A DNA stretch of 64,000 nt from Gossypium raimondii (lineage: Eukaryota; Streptophyta; Magnoliopsida; Malvales; Malvaceae), in NCBI RefSeq assembly GCF_025698545.1, contig NC_068577.1, forward strand, positions 44,781,250 to 44,845,249. Direction: 5' to 3'. Below the pieces are notes generated by a model, which did not search any database, was not told where the DNA came from, and saw only the letters and a program-made list of their open reading frames with translations. This document shows positions 13,235 to 25,113 of this stretch, in pieces; position 1 is the stretch's first letter, and every line of letters starts with the position of its first letter. The translations under genes and the position numbers were made by a program.

Positions 13235-13726
13235 TCGCATCGTTGATAATGGAAACCCTACCTTGTTCTAGACAAAAGTTAGTTTCGAGGTTCAAAGGGT
13301 AATAACAAGTTACCGAAAGACAAAATACACTAAGAATCAAGATTTAGTGTTTATGTTTTAGGAGGATGAGTTTTACTCTTAATGGATGGACATTAATTTT
13401 CATGAAATCTACCTATATAGACATGAAGTGGTACCGATTCAATGAGAGTTTCTTTATGGTTTTCTCTCGTACATGTTCATGAAACGGGATAAGCATATGA
13501 CCATAATGGTGTTAAAGCAAATAAACTTTTACTCGAATACTTTACGGTTATGTGTGAACTTTTTTTAGTATTGACTTTAAGAGTGATGGTTCAAACGACT
13601 AGCCACCATTTACTTTGTTGATACTTTGAGGAGTTTGCACTAAAGGAAGGTTCAATCTGCAGACACCTTTCTTTATGCATAATCGTTGTGTACTTATTTT
13701 CTGAAATTAGCAATCTAGTGGGGGAT
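13235..13726 (+). other. copia 3' untranslated internal region and polypurine tract
   Basis: Non-coding stretch between the RNase H remnant and the 3' LTR. It ends in the purine-rich AGTGGGGGAT that would prime plus-strand synthesis. No other feature seen. Confidence 0.6.
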
Positions 13727-14167
13727 TGTTGGAAATTGTAGATTGCAAATTCATAATTATTCATGAGCACTTATTAGAAAGTGATGATTTATTCAAAGGA
13801 TACATTTAATTTCATGGGACATGTTTTTCTAATAAGTATGTCTAATGGAAATCAAATATAAAGGGTTGTGATTCTTCAAATAGTGTCCATTGAGTGTATA
13901 TAAATAGAGGGTCTATGGTGCTCACAAATATATTACAATCAATTCAATTTTAGAAATTAGAGTAAGAGTTAGGGAATTCCTCGATTTTGCTAATCAAAGG
14001 AAATTCAAAAACTTTGTTGTATCCCAAGAGGACCTTTTTTTTAATCCTCTAGCAACTTTGTGTAAGGGCAAATAATTCTCTTTGGAAAGCGTCACCTGCG
14101 CCTTGAAGTCTACTCTTTAATTCAATATCGTCTCTGGATCTATCTTCTCCACTCAAAATCTCTAACA
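13727..14167 (+). repeat. 3' LTR of the copia element
   Basis: 441 bp, begins TGTTGGAAATTG right after the polypurine tract and ends CTCTAACA. The promoter box TATATAAATA is at 13897-13906. It pairs with 8796-9235. Confidence 0.9.
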
Positions 14168-15470
14168 ATTATTACATATGCTCCAATAAATTTTTCTTAT
14201 ACTAAAACTCAAATATCAAATATGGAGACGATAAAAATTCATTTTCTTACATTTCTTAAAGTTTTCTCACTTTAGCTATAGCTTTCTCTCACAATACCCA
14301 TAAACCCTAACTCTTGAAATGATGAACTTGATAGAGGATTCAAACTTGGATCAAGTTTTCCTACTTGAATCTAATAAGAGATAAAAGTTTAAGGGTTGGG
14401 TTTTAGATGAGATTGAAGAAGAAGGCATGAAAATGAAGAGAGAAAAAATTCTCTTTTCCTCCCATAACTGTCGTGTAACACCCTACACCCAATCTGATCA
14501 CCAAGTTTGGATATCAGATTTTACAGATGACTTGGATAACCTTTAATCAGTTCCATGGTTAACGACCAATTTTATACACTCTGTTTACAATTAGAATAAA
14601 TTCTTTTATGTACTGAACTTTTACAGTTATTCGCCATTATTAACTCAATAAATTATTTTCAATTTCCAATTCAAGTCTTTACTACAATTACATTATATTA
14701 GCCCCCGAGGCGTGGCCTTTAAGGTTGCCTCTCTATGTATATGAAACAACTATTATGCCCATCCATTAGATTTGGTGGTGTCTGCCTTGGTCGCTCCACT
14801 CAACCCCCGAGTCCTCATCTACCCTGCATTCAAGCAGTAAGTTTTATAAGTTCAGATTTTGAAAAAATATGCATTGTGGCACTTTAATTTTTCAAGGAGA
14901 AAGAATGAAGGCACAAAATTTCAACTCCCTATGTGTAGTTAGGAACTCCAAAAGTTTCTGGCGTGGTTGACGCCTTACCCTTTCCTGGTTTTCACCATAG
15001 GCTACTTTATACACTGATTTAATTGCAAGCATGCCCTCCTAGACAACAACTCTTTTTGAAGTTTGATCCTACCTTACTTCATTTTAGATCCCCATTTTAC
15101 CTTTCCTGGTTCTGCCTCCTTAAGATATCCATGTGGAAATACATACAGTTTGTTGACTACATTTACCATTGTGGACTTGATATTGTCCTCGTCATATTGG
15201 TGGATCCCTACCCTGATCCATCTGTTCTACACTAAACTGATCCCATAATTTCCATATCACCTCGATGGTTAACTTCTTTGACTTAACTCGGGCATAAACC
15301 TTCCCTCATAGAAGACCCATTATAACCTCTTTCTTTGCAGATTCCAAATATGAGATTTGGCTGGTTACTACACACCCCCTCTTCCTTAGTTCACTCATGC
15401 TTGTAAGATAGTCCATTAGGACTTTCCCCATTTCAGTCCATTCTACCAATATGCTCTCAATATCAGATTG
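14168..15470. repeat. older LTR-type repeats, including a reverse gypsy LTR end
   Basis: No gene. 14168-14473 continues the repeat interrupted by the copia insertion. At 14474 TGTAACACCCTACACCC marks what looks like the 3' end of a gypsy LTR in reverse orientation. The same kind of start, with similar following sequence (ATCACCAAG-TTTGG), occurs at 38049. I could not find the matching other end or a target duplication. Confidence 0.45.
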
Positions 15471-18400
15471 TGTAACAGGCCGTTTTTAGTGGTGTCAAAA
15501 ATAGTAGTTTCGAGACCACAATTCCGACTAGCGAGTTAGTAAATATTATTTATTTAATATTTATTAATCTAATAGAGTGTCATAATAAAATTTAGTTCAA
15601 TAATTTTGATGTTTAGTTGATTAATTAATGTTTTAGGACTAATTTGCAAACAAGGTAAAAGTTTTATTTCATGAAGTATTACATAGAACAAGGGTCAATT
15701 GAATAATTAAACCAAGATGTATTTATGATAGTGGATTTTATGTCATCATCCATGTTAATAATATTTAATTAATTTTAAAGAATGCTTAATTAAAATGTGT
15801 TAATATTTACAAAAAATCAAACTATATAAGTTAAAATAATAAAACAAAATATGATAATTTTATCATCTTCTACATTTTAGTTTCCCATGGTCGAATGTTG
15901 AGATAAAGTTAGGGTTTTAACATTTCAACCTTTAATCTTCAATTGGTAAGTGATTTTTAACCCGTTTATTGTAATATTTATGTTTTTGAAATCCCAGAAA
16001 ATCGATTTAGCTAGCCCAGGGACTAATTTATGAAACTGCTAAAATTCTAGAGATCTACCATGAATGAGTTAGGTGTGGATGTGAACTTAGTTGATAGATT
16101 CAAGAGCTTGATAGATAAATATAAGTATTTTGTTAAGTGATTTTTAATAATTTTAATGTTTAAGGATATATTTGTTAAATTAGTAAAACTCCATGGTAAT
16201 ATTTTGAAATGGTGATAAATATGGGTTGATTATGGACTTTAAGAAATTCAGTTAGCATGAATGATGGTTAAATGTGGTTAATTTGCAAGTTTCGGGTTGA
16301 GGGACTAAATCGTATAAAAGATAAAATGTTGGGATAATTTTGTAAAATGATTATGGAAAGGCTTATATTGTATAAAATTGTTTATTTAAGTGCTGGAATA
16401 GTATTAATTGAATCAAATTACTATTTAGATCAAGAAACGCATCAACCAAATTTAAATTGAGGAAAAGCTAAAGTTTTGGACTAGTTGTCGACTCTGTTTT
16501 GCAACCGTTTTAGTCGAGTTAAGTTTCATATAAGGATTAAATTTATTAATTGATGTTTTGAATGTAATATTATTAAATATCATGCTATGTATAGTTTAAA
16601 TTGATAGTTGTACGATATTTTAATATTTTGGATAAAATTATGATGTTAATTAAATTTAATGTTATATTTGAAAAATGTGCAGTTTCATGTAAGCATGATT
16701 GAAATGGTATAATGCAATGGAATTAAAATATTTGGATATGTACAATGGTCCTGTTTGAACCTCATGAATACTTAGGATACAAATGACATGTACTTAAGGG
16801 TTATTACAGTTTCGAGTGTTGGTCTCGGATGCCTTACCAATGGCTGAGATCCTACATTTGTTGCGGATTTTTCACAGCTCGTGTGAGCAGCATTGTGTAG
16901 CTTAACATCCCGACCCACGGCTCGTGTGAGCAAGCTCATTTCACAGCATGTTTGAGCATATACGGTTATTGATTGTCTAAGTTCAAATTGTGACAAGAAA
17001 TATTAGCTCATTGGTTGTCTAAATTCAAATTGAAGATAAGTGGCATTGTAAGAACATTTATATTGTGAAAAAGACAACTTACTTTAGTAGATAATCTAAA
17101 TGAGCCTGTAATCCCGTAAAAGAATCAAAGTGGGTATTTGATTCAAATACTAAAAATGATTATTATGTTGTCTACAATTCCAATTAGGAAGATGGCTAGT
17201 CTTGGCTATCGGAGTAGTTGACTCCACGAGTAGAGACATAGATGTATTCATTGGTAGAATGATCCATTAGACTGGACCCAAGATAAATTAATTCTGAATC
17301 TGTTTGTGAATTAATTCACTTGTGACATTCATGGTGTGATTTACCTAAATCCTGAGTTAGTCACTAACCATGCGTATGCAACTCATGTGTTGTGATATAA
17401 GTGGAGGCTTATGCTCTAAAGATGATCGAGCCCATAGCCAGTATGTTGGGTACATGACTTGTGTATGGCATGGCTTTACTAGAAATAACGGAATTCATAG
17501 CTCAATTAAAGAGTTAATGATATCCTCTCATTGGCATTATGTGGATTGATAAATATGGAACGTGGCCACGGGTTGCTTGTTCTTAAACGAGCAATTTATC
17601 ACAGTTATTTGTTGATAGTGATTATATTAATCATTAAGAAGACACAATGGTGACAATGAGATAAAATAGGATTGTATTGAGTGAACGGATTTAACTCAAA
17701 GGAATCAAGGATATCATATGAGGGTAACACACACATGACGGGGTCATAGGACAAAACAGCTAGATGAATTGCTTTCGTAAAGAGTATACACTAGTTTTCA
17801 ATCATGGTACTACTTGTGGACTGACTCCATGATTAAGTAATTGCGAATTATCGGAACGATGCTTCGAGACATAATTGCAATTACTAGAGCCTAATTGTAT
17901 ATGTTCGATTGGTCCCTCCGCTAGCTTAACAAAATATCCATCGGACTACATTTGAATCAAAAGAAAATTCCACGACTTTGGAAATAATTTAATTGAGTTG
18001 ATTTATTCGATGTGGAATTAAATTAGGTAGTCGTGAGAATTGTTCAACTTGAGAAATTGATTAAAGAATTTTCTTGAAAAATTAATTTGGAAAATATAAG
18101 TGATTTTTGGGAAAATTAATTTTGATCAAGTGAAATTAAATTAATCAAATTAATTAAAATTAATATGATATTTTTGGAAATTAAATTTCAAGTCAAATAA
18201 TTGGTCCAATGGGTAATTGAACTTGAAAATTGGAGCTGAGACCGTAAATTAGGCTCGGGAGCCCAAAGCCGTGAATCATGACCCAAAACCTGGTCGAACT
18301 GGGCCCGGTATGAGAAATCAGGTCGACTATCCAACCAGTGGCTAAACTAGACCGGTCAGGTCATTACTGACCCGAACCGAACCAGCAGTAACCAAATTGG

Positions 18401-20536
18401 CTCGGGGTGCTATAAAGGTGTCGCACCTACATCACTGGACGCGGTGGTTGAGCAGTGGAAGAGTTACACTCCTGCAGGGACTTTACCAAAGAATTTGATT
18501 TTAGATTAACTGTTCCAAAAATAATATTTTAATAGTTTAATATTAAATTTAATTTAATACTTGTCTTAATAGCATTTTATTAATTTAATATTAAAGTGAT
18601 TATCTTAATATTTAATTTAATTTAATGTTTATCTACAAGATAAACATTCTATTATTTTACTAAGATTTAATATTAAATTTAATATAATATTTATCTTGAT
18701 AAATATTATATTAATTTAATATTAAAGTGATTAAATTTAATCATAGTTGAACTCTCTAAACTCTCCTATATAAAGAGAATATTGAGTTGTTATTTTACAC
18801 ACACACTTGAATTCAAGAGAAAGTTGTAGAGAGAAAATTCTCTAAAGAGATTATTTTAGAAAATTTCTAAAAATAATTTTTTTGATTTACAAGTTGACCC
18901 AAAAGTTTAGAGAATTTACAAAATTATCTCATTGGTATTTTTTGTGAAAAATTTTCTGATTCGAAGCGAGCCCACGCACAGCAGACGTGAGCTTAAGGCT
19001 AGTGAAGAAGACTACTCGGTCAAAGAGCTCATCCTATACGAATAAAAAGGTACAATTTTAATTAAGTGTTTATTACGTTATCACAACCAAGATCTTATTT
19101 TGGAAAAATATTTAAAACTCTATTTTCCCTAAATTTATTTTTTGCTACGTTTTCCAAACTCGTTTTTTTCCAACAGTTACATGTTACAGTCACAGCTTGT
19201 GTAAGCATTTCCCGAGTATCCAATGATATTCCATTTGGTTCAACGGGCGAGTGAAGCTTAAATTGAATATGTATGTATATGAAATGATTTATAATGTTGA
19301 ACAATGAAATGAAAAATGTTGAGATGTATACTTGAAGTGAAAAGGGTGTATTTGGATATATAATGGATGAAACATATATTGAAATGCTTATTATGATCTG
19401 TTCTATGATTTGGTTGGATTTATAGATTTATTAATACACCTACTAGCCTTGTAAAGTGGTGTGTATAGAAAAGAAAAGTATGCTTATAATCTAATGAAAT
19501 TATGCTTGATTGGTTTCGACATAAATGTTGGTAAGCTAAGCTAATTGCTTATGTTAATTTTTTCTTTCTCTTTTTCTGTAGATCATCGAAAAGCTCAATC
19601 AGTTGGAATATCGTCGGAGCACATTCACACTATTCGCTCATCATTTTGGTAGTTTCTGGTTAATATTTGTTGATGGTTATAAATGGCATGCAATAGGAGT
19701 TTTAAGGTTATTTTGGCAATATGGTATGGTTTGAGTTTATGCCAAGCTTATTGTGTATATATCCTTAGTTGATGGTTGGTAAATGCTGGTGTAAAAATGT
19801 ATTTTGGTCACTTATGAATGCCTTATGAACATAAATGGCTTATGATTATATGGTGTGTGAAATGTCTGTTTAAGGTATGGATTTGTAACATTGAATTGAA
19901 TTTTTTTGGCATGTGGATTGCGGGGTCAAATGGTGGCATATTGGTTAGGCACATAGGATGAATGATTTGGCATGTTTTATGTGTGTTTGAATGTGTTTTA
20001 ACCATGTGAATGTGTATGGAAATGGTTTGGTCTGGTGCCCAAGCAATTGAGGATGTTTTGGCTTGCATTAGAGGTCATTTAGGAAGGATGCAACTTGGGA
20101 CACAGGCTGTCACATGGCCATGTGCCACACACAGCCACACCATACGGCCGTGTGCTATTTAAATTTTAAGTGCAGGATGAACCACACGGTCACAGAAAAT
20201 CATATGGCTTGCGGCACGACCGTGTCTTCGAGCCATATGGCCTGGGCAATGTTAGACGGCCTGGCCATACAGCCGTGTTGTTTTCAATTTTTTTCAATTT
20301 TTCCAAAATTTTCTATTTCATTTCAAATCAGTCCCTGAATGTTCCTAAACTACTTTTAAGGCCCCATAGGCTCGATTTAAGGTTTGTAATTGTGGCTATG
20401 CTATGAATAAAGATTGAGATTGAATGTTATTATTTTAAATTGATTAATTGTTGTTATGTGAAGTTAAATGTTACGATTTGTTCGGTAATACTTTGTAACC
20501 CTAATCTGGTGATAGAGACGGGTTAAGGGTGTTACA
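15471..20536 (+). mobile_element. Ty3-gypsy-type solo LTR, split by a nested insertion
   Basis: Begins TGTAACAGGCC and ends AAGGGTGTTACA. Flanking 5-mers GATTG (15466-15470) and GATAG (20537-20541) match 4 of 5. Without the nested 2.2-kb insert at 16970-19175 it is about 2.86 kb. No internal polyprotein, primer-binding site or second LTR is visible, so a solo LTR from recombination is the simplest reading. Inside are repeated CACAGCTCGTGTGAGCA-like units (about 16873, 16916, 16942, and 19191 beyond the nested insert) and CGGCCGTGT-type palindromes near 20105-20280. I recall these as typical of cotton gypsy LTRs. Confidence 0.7.
16970..19175 (+). mobile_element. nested solo LTR (probably copia-type), 2.2 kb
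   Basis: Begins TGATTGTCTAAG and ends TTTTTTCCAACA. Flanking 5-mers GTTAT (16965-16969) and GTTAC (19176-19180) match 4 of 5. Removing it rejoins the host LTR, whose CACAGCT-GTGTGAGCA array resumes at 19191. It has a TATATAAAGAG box near 18762 and an R/U5-like 3' end, but no coding capacity. The first 75 bp hold two near-copies of TTGTCTAARTTCAAATTG. An AT-rich stretch of repeated TTAATTTAATATTAAA-like units lies at 18530-18740. Solo LTR versus a non-coding LARD-like element cannot be decided here. Confidence 0.6.
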
Positions 20537-20541
20537 GATAG

Positions 20542-21117
20542 TCTCCTCGGTGGACTATCACTTCCTTATTTATCATTGGCAGACTTCTTCCTCTGTTAGT
20601 CCCAAATGACTCTTCCGCGTTATGTAACCTTAGGACATCTGCGTCTTTAGGTGAACTTCCTCGGCAGACTTTCCCTCCAAAGGTAAATCCCTAGGCGAAC
20701 TCTCTTGTCTCTGGTGACCTCTTTTCTTGTAGACCATTAGGATTAAAATCTACTTACTTGTCTCACTTTATTACACCTGATACTAGTTTACTTGCTAACT
20801 ATTAGCGAAATCATATTGGCGGATACTTAGATACTTCAAGAAGGTATCCCTTTCATTACCACTGTCACGTTAAGACCACTTATGCTAATTCCTCTTATCG
20901 TCAAAATTTTGGTGGTTCCCTTATTAACAGGCTTACTCGCATTATCAGACGCTTCTACCAACCTTTCTTATCTTTGTAGTCTAGTAGTTTCTCTTACTAT
21001 CCTGTTTACCCGCGTTCTCAAACACGCCAAGATTATTATGTCTTACTACTCGCTGTGCGAGTCATACAGCTACTTCTCCTTTTATGCCCTGACGGGTCTC
21101 CTGGTTCTTTGTCCTAG
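20542..21117. repeat. LTR-like repeat sequence, no gene
   Basis: C/T-rich sequence with recurring GGCAGACTTC and GGCGAACT-like words, leading into the 68-bp tandem array. It probably continues the older reverse LTR that starts at 14474. No open frame with a recognisable product. Confidence 0.4.
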
Positions 21118-21440
21118 CAGACTTCATATACTACCATAGCCCAGCTATGGTCTTACACAATATAATCTCATGTTTACTATCATGGCAGACTTCATATGTT
21201 GCCATAGCCCAACCATGATCTTACGCAATATAATTCCATGTTTACTGTCCTGGCAGACTTCTTATGATGCCATATCCCAAATATAGTCTTATGCAATATA
21301 ATCTCATGTTACTGTCTTGGTGGACTTCATATGCTGCCATAATCCAGCTACGGTCTTACACAATGTAATATCATGTTTACTGTTTTGATAGACTTCATAT
21401 GCTACCCTAACCCAGCTATGATCTTACACATTAAACATCT
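21118..21440. repeat. 68-bp tandem repeat, about 4.8 copies
   Basis: Units start at 21118, 21186, 21254, 21321 and 21389 (spacing 68, 68, 67, 68). Each opens with a variant of CAGACTTCATATGCTGCCAT and contains CAGCTATGGTCTTACACAAT and CTCATGTTTACTGT. Copies differ by point changes. The array lies in LTR-like DNA. Confidence 0.9.
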
Positions 21441-24400
21441 TTTAAGGTGTCGTCCTGAAGGACTATTCGATAACTATCGTCACAGTGTTGCTTCGTAAAG
21501 TCGATAGACTATCATCACGGTGTTGCTCTAGCGAACCAGTGGATACCATTCCATGATGCCGCCTAAAATCCCTTAAAGGTAATTCCCTTATTACACCAAT
21601 TTTTCCTATCTTCATCTACCCCGTCAAGATAATTCCCTCCATACTCCGCGTATAACATAATCCCGCAGTTGATGCAAATCAATGCATTTATTCCTTAACA
21701 TACAATATGCCACTTACTTAAACATTTGTTCACAACCAAATGAAATCTAACAATCATATATGCACATTGTTATGCATACTCAACATGCTTAATCACTATC
21801 TCACACACGATAGCGGAATCAGACAACACATAACAGACTTAACACAAATCATTCAAGTAGTGTCACATCCTATTTTCTTAATTAATTTAATTTAGTAAAG
21901 AGGATGAATCTACTAGCTCTTATGTCTTAAAATTATTCACGCATTATTGAAAACAATGAAGTGTTGTGGCTTAGTGGTAGGAAGCTCTTTAACTATCTTT
22001 GAGGTCTTTAGTTCGAATCCCTTTGAGCATATTTTTTTATTTAATATTTGCACATTTTTAGAATTTGCTAGCTAGCCTTGCTGTCCACCTATGTTACCAT
22101 ATAGGGAGGATTCCTTTCCTCCATTAGCAAGTCAAACTAGCCTTTTTAAAATGAAACACATCCCCCTTTTCCCTCATTGTCTCACTTCGTTGCCAAAAGC
22201 TCTTCTCTTGCCATAAGGTTGTGGTACATTGAACCTGGTCATGGTTGACCAAGCTACACCACCCTTTGTGCCGTCCATCACCCCTATTTGCACCCTAGTC
22301 TCTATCTTTTTCATTTTTCCCCCTCTTTTTTCTCTATTTTTGGCCACCACAACTGATAATTCTTGAAAAGAGTTATATTTTAGGCCTCTAGATGGAATTA
22401 ATTATTTGTAATTAAGTAAATACATTTTCAGTTTTAGGGTTTTTTTAGAACGTTGCATAACAAAGCTTGGATTGCGCTATAATGGTTATTATTTGTTACT
22501 TTTATCACTTGAGGAGGAAATGTTTGGTTTTGTGTGAACACAGGTGTAGGAAGAGGAAGAAGATGAAGGAGGAAAATAAGGAAAATGAAACATTGTCATG
22601 GCAAATGGTAAGATTGATTGCCAATAGAATTGTCATGGAAATTCTGAGAAGATAACTTAGCAATCTATCCACGTCACTCTCAGCCAGCTGTGCGTGTACC
22701 AGGAAAACCAACCTAAAAAGATAAATGAAAAATGTGTACTGAGGTGGGATAGATCTACCCAATAAAAGAAAGAGAGAGAAGAAGAAAAATGGAGTAGAAT
22801 TAGTGTGAGAAAGAGATTGGTCACAACAATTCTCTCTATGTACAGAGAAGAACTCCATTGGAGAATTCCAGAGAAAGAAATAGTAGTAGCTACAAATAGC
22901 AGAATATAGATGTGAAGAAGGGGAAGAAACATCTATCCCAGATTCACGTACAGTCGGAAGATAAAAGAGAAGCTAGAGTATGGCGAGAAATCCTGTATTT
23001 TTTCTTTTGTTTTCTTAAGTTTTGTGATTCAAACTTATTCTGAGAATGTTGATGAATGATTTTATTTTGGTGTTAACTTTTCCACCCATGAACTAAATCT
23101 TTTTTGGGTTGGAGTTATATGGGTGAATGTTTTATCATCTTTAATACTCATGATTTGAGATTGTCTATGTCATTGTTTCATTCGATTTATGCTTCCTTTA
23201 AATACATATATGCAAGCTCTAGACATAGTTGATTGTGTGATGTGTTCTTAGATATGTTTTTAATTCTAAAAAGGCTAAATATACTAGATCTTGAATCGTT
23301 TGATGCAAGCGAATACTTGATAGAATATTCGTAACACTCTAGACATATATGTTGCAAGTTGTGCAGAGAATAACATTCATTGTAGTTATTAATCCAAAGT
23401 TCTGTAGACATACAACAACTCAGATTTTTAGCTTAAGATCTAGCTATCGGAAGAGGCAGGTTATAGTAGTGACTTTCTGAGCAGTTGATTAGACAATATT
23501 TTTTCATGACATTATTTTGATATCAGCATTTCACCTGAATAATTCCAGTCCTATTCATTCAACAACAAAATTACTATTACTTTTTTCTGTAATTTGTCAT
23601 TACATTTTATTTGTCATATCAATTCTTTTTTTTAGCATTTGATTTCATTAATTTATTATACAAACATCATATCCAACTTGAAACCATTTCCTGCTATTTG
23701 GTATAGTAAATAAGATTATAATAACTTACTCAATTTCTTACCAATTTTCGATCCTTGTGGAGACGATACTTACTTATCACTTTATTACTTGAATGACATG
23801 TACACTTGTACAATTACATTAGTTATCTACATGCAACAACAACCACTACTCATTTCTTTCTACCACCGTGAGTTTATTTGCAACAGTACCCCACAACCGT
23901 CCTCAACCAGCATTCCCTCACTTTTCCTTTTCGTTTCCCCTCTCCTCTTCCATCGTGCACTGCCGTTAGCAGCCATGTCCACTGCAGCAACCATCGCGGG
24001 TTACCTTCTCCTCCATCGATTTTCTTCTCTTCCCTCTTTTTCTCCTTTTATTCAATTAAAAGTGACTGAACTCTCCTCCCTACTTGTATTTTGCACCACC
24101 ATCGGACAACCGCACCCCCGTAGCCGGACCACCATCGAGTCATCGCCGTTATCAGACCACCATTGCTGCCGCTGCTGATAACTGATTTCTTCCTTTTCGT
24201 TTTCTCTTTCTCTTTTCGATTACCCTAGTGACTAAAACATATTTTTTTTTATTTTGTTCGATTATTTTAGATTATCCAACCATCGATTTCACTCTATTTT
24301 TGTTCTTTCAATCATCTTGTAACGAAACAAGTGTAAGTGGAGTTTGGGATTGAAAATTCTTCGTCTTAAAATTTTGTGACATGGCCGAATGGTATAGGGC

Positions 24401-25113
24401 CTAAATAATTCATATTTTATTTTTATCATTTCGAAAATAATTAGTACTAATATGATCTTGTGTTAACATGAAGGACCAATTAACAATCTTCTGAGAAATC
24501 AATTGTGAAACATCACAAGAGTGACGAATCCAAGCATTCGAATTGAGGGTAAGTATTGGTGAGATTTTCACATTAAATCTTGTAATTAAAAGCCATGTTA
24601 TTCGAATAGATCATGACTAAAATGGGTTAATCGTGTGTTTAGATTTGCAATCAAGACTAGACCTAAACGAAACTTTTACAAAGGAGTAAACTGTTTAGAT
24701 CTACATTAAGGTTTGGGATTCAACTCTCATTTTAAGCGAAGTTTCATATTACTATTTAGTTAAAATTTTATTTAATTAATTAATGTGTGAGTACCTTACG
24801 TACATGTGTGGAGTTGAAAAACTCAATCAAAGAGGAAACCAAGTAAGTGACCTAAACTATTAAGTGTTGTGAAAATCCATGATTTGTGATATGTGATGTA
24901 TGTAATGTTGATCTCAACTCTATGTTATGTGATTTATGGCTAGATTGATATGTGATGATCTAATCATGTGATATATTTGTATGTGTATGTTAAAATCCAT
25001 GTTTTAATATAAATATGTATATTAAAGCATGCTAAAGTGAAAATTATGTGATATGTGAAAATGTGAGCATGATACATGCAAATGTGTAAAAATTGAGAAA
25101 TATGAGTTATAAG
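21441..25113. repeat. gypsy LTR-like remnants with a pol III-type box pair
   Basis: No supported gene. A TGTCACATCC start near 21856 resembles an LTR-type terminus. GATCCTTGTGGAGACGATACTTAC near 23750 resembles the conserved 3' part of Tat/Athila-class gypsy LTRs. Several open frames here, for instance the Ser/Pro/Thr-rich one at 23789-24178, lack recognisable domains. At 24375 TGTGACATGGCC may start another LTR, whose end may be GGGGTTACA near 27571. Confidence 0.4.
21961..22024 (+). other. tRNA-like sequence with pol III A and B boxes
   Basis: TGGCTTAGTGG at 21967-21977 fits the A box consensus, and AGTTCGAATCC at 22010-22020 fits the B box (one mismatch to GGTTCGAATCC), at tRNA-like spacing. 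The acceptor stem does not pair and no CCA-ready end is seen, so it is not an intact tRNA gene. It could be a tRNA-derived SINE head or a chance feature of the surrounding repeat. Confidence 0.4.

Larger units (their letters stand above)
8796..14167 (+). mobile_element. Ty1-copia LTR retrotransposon, full length but decayed
   Basis: Two direct LTRs (8796-9235 and 13727-14167) flank an internal region in copia order: gag, protease, integrase, reverse transcriptase, RNase H. Both LTRs begin TGTTGGAAATTGTAG and end CAACA or TAACA. A G-rich polypurine tract (AGTGGGGGAT) sits just before the 3' LTR. Flanking 5-mers are ATTAC on the left and ATTAT directly after the right end (ATTAC recurs three bases later), so the target duplication is plausible but not exact. 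The LTRs differ at roughly 40 of 440 positions by eye, indicating an old insertion. It is inserted within an older LTR-like repeat. I did not find the usual initiator-Met primer-binding site after the 5' LTR. Confidence 0.9.

Noticed and set aside
21961-22030. Genuine tRNA gene
   Set aside because: A and B boxes are present but acceptor and anticodon stems do not form.
22505-22932. Overlapping minus-strand frames with hydrophobic products
   Set aside because: Poly-pyrimidine complement of AG-rich LTR DNA; no domain, frames overlap each other.
23789-24178. 129-aa Ser/Pro/Thr-rich frame
   Set aside because: Lies in LTR-like leader sequence and resembles no family; likely chance.
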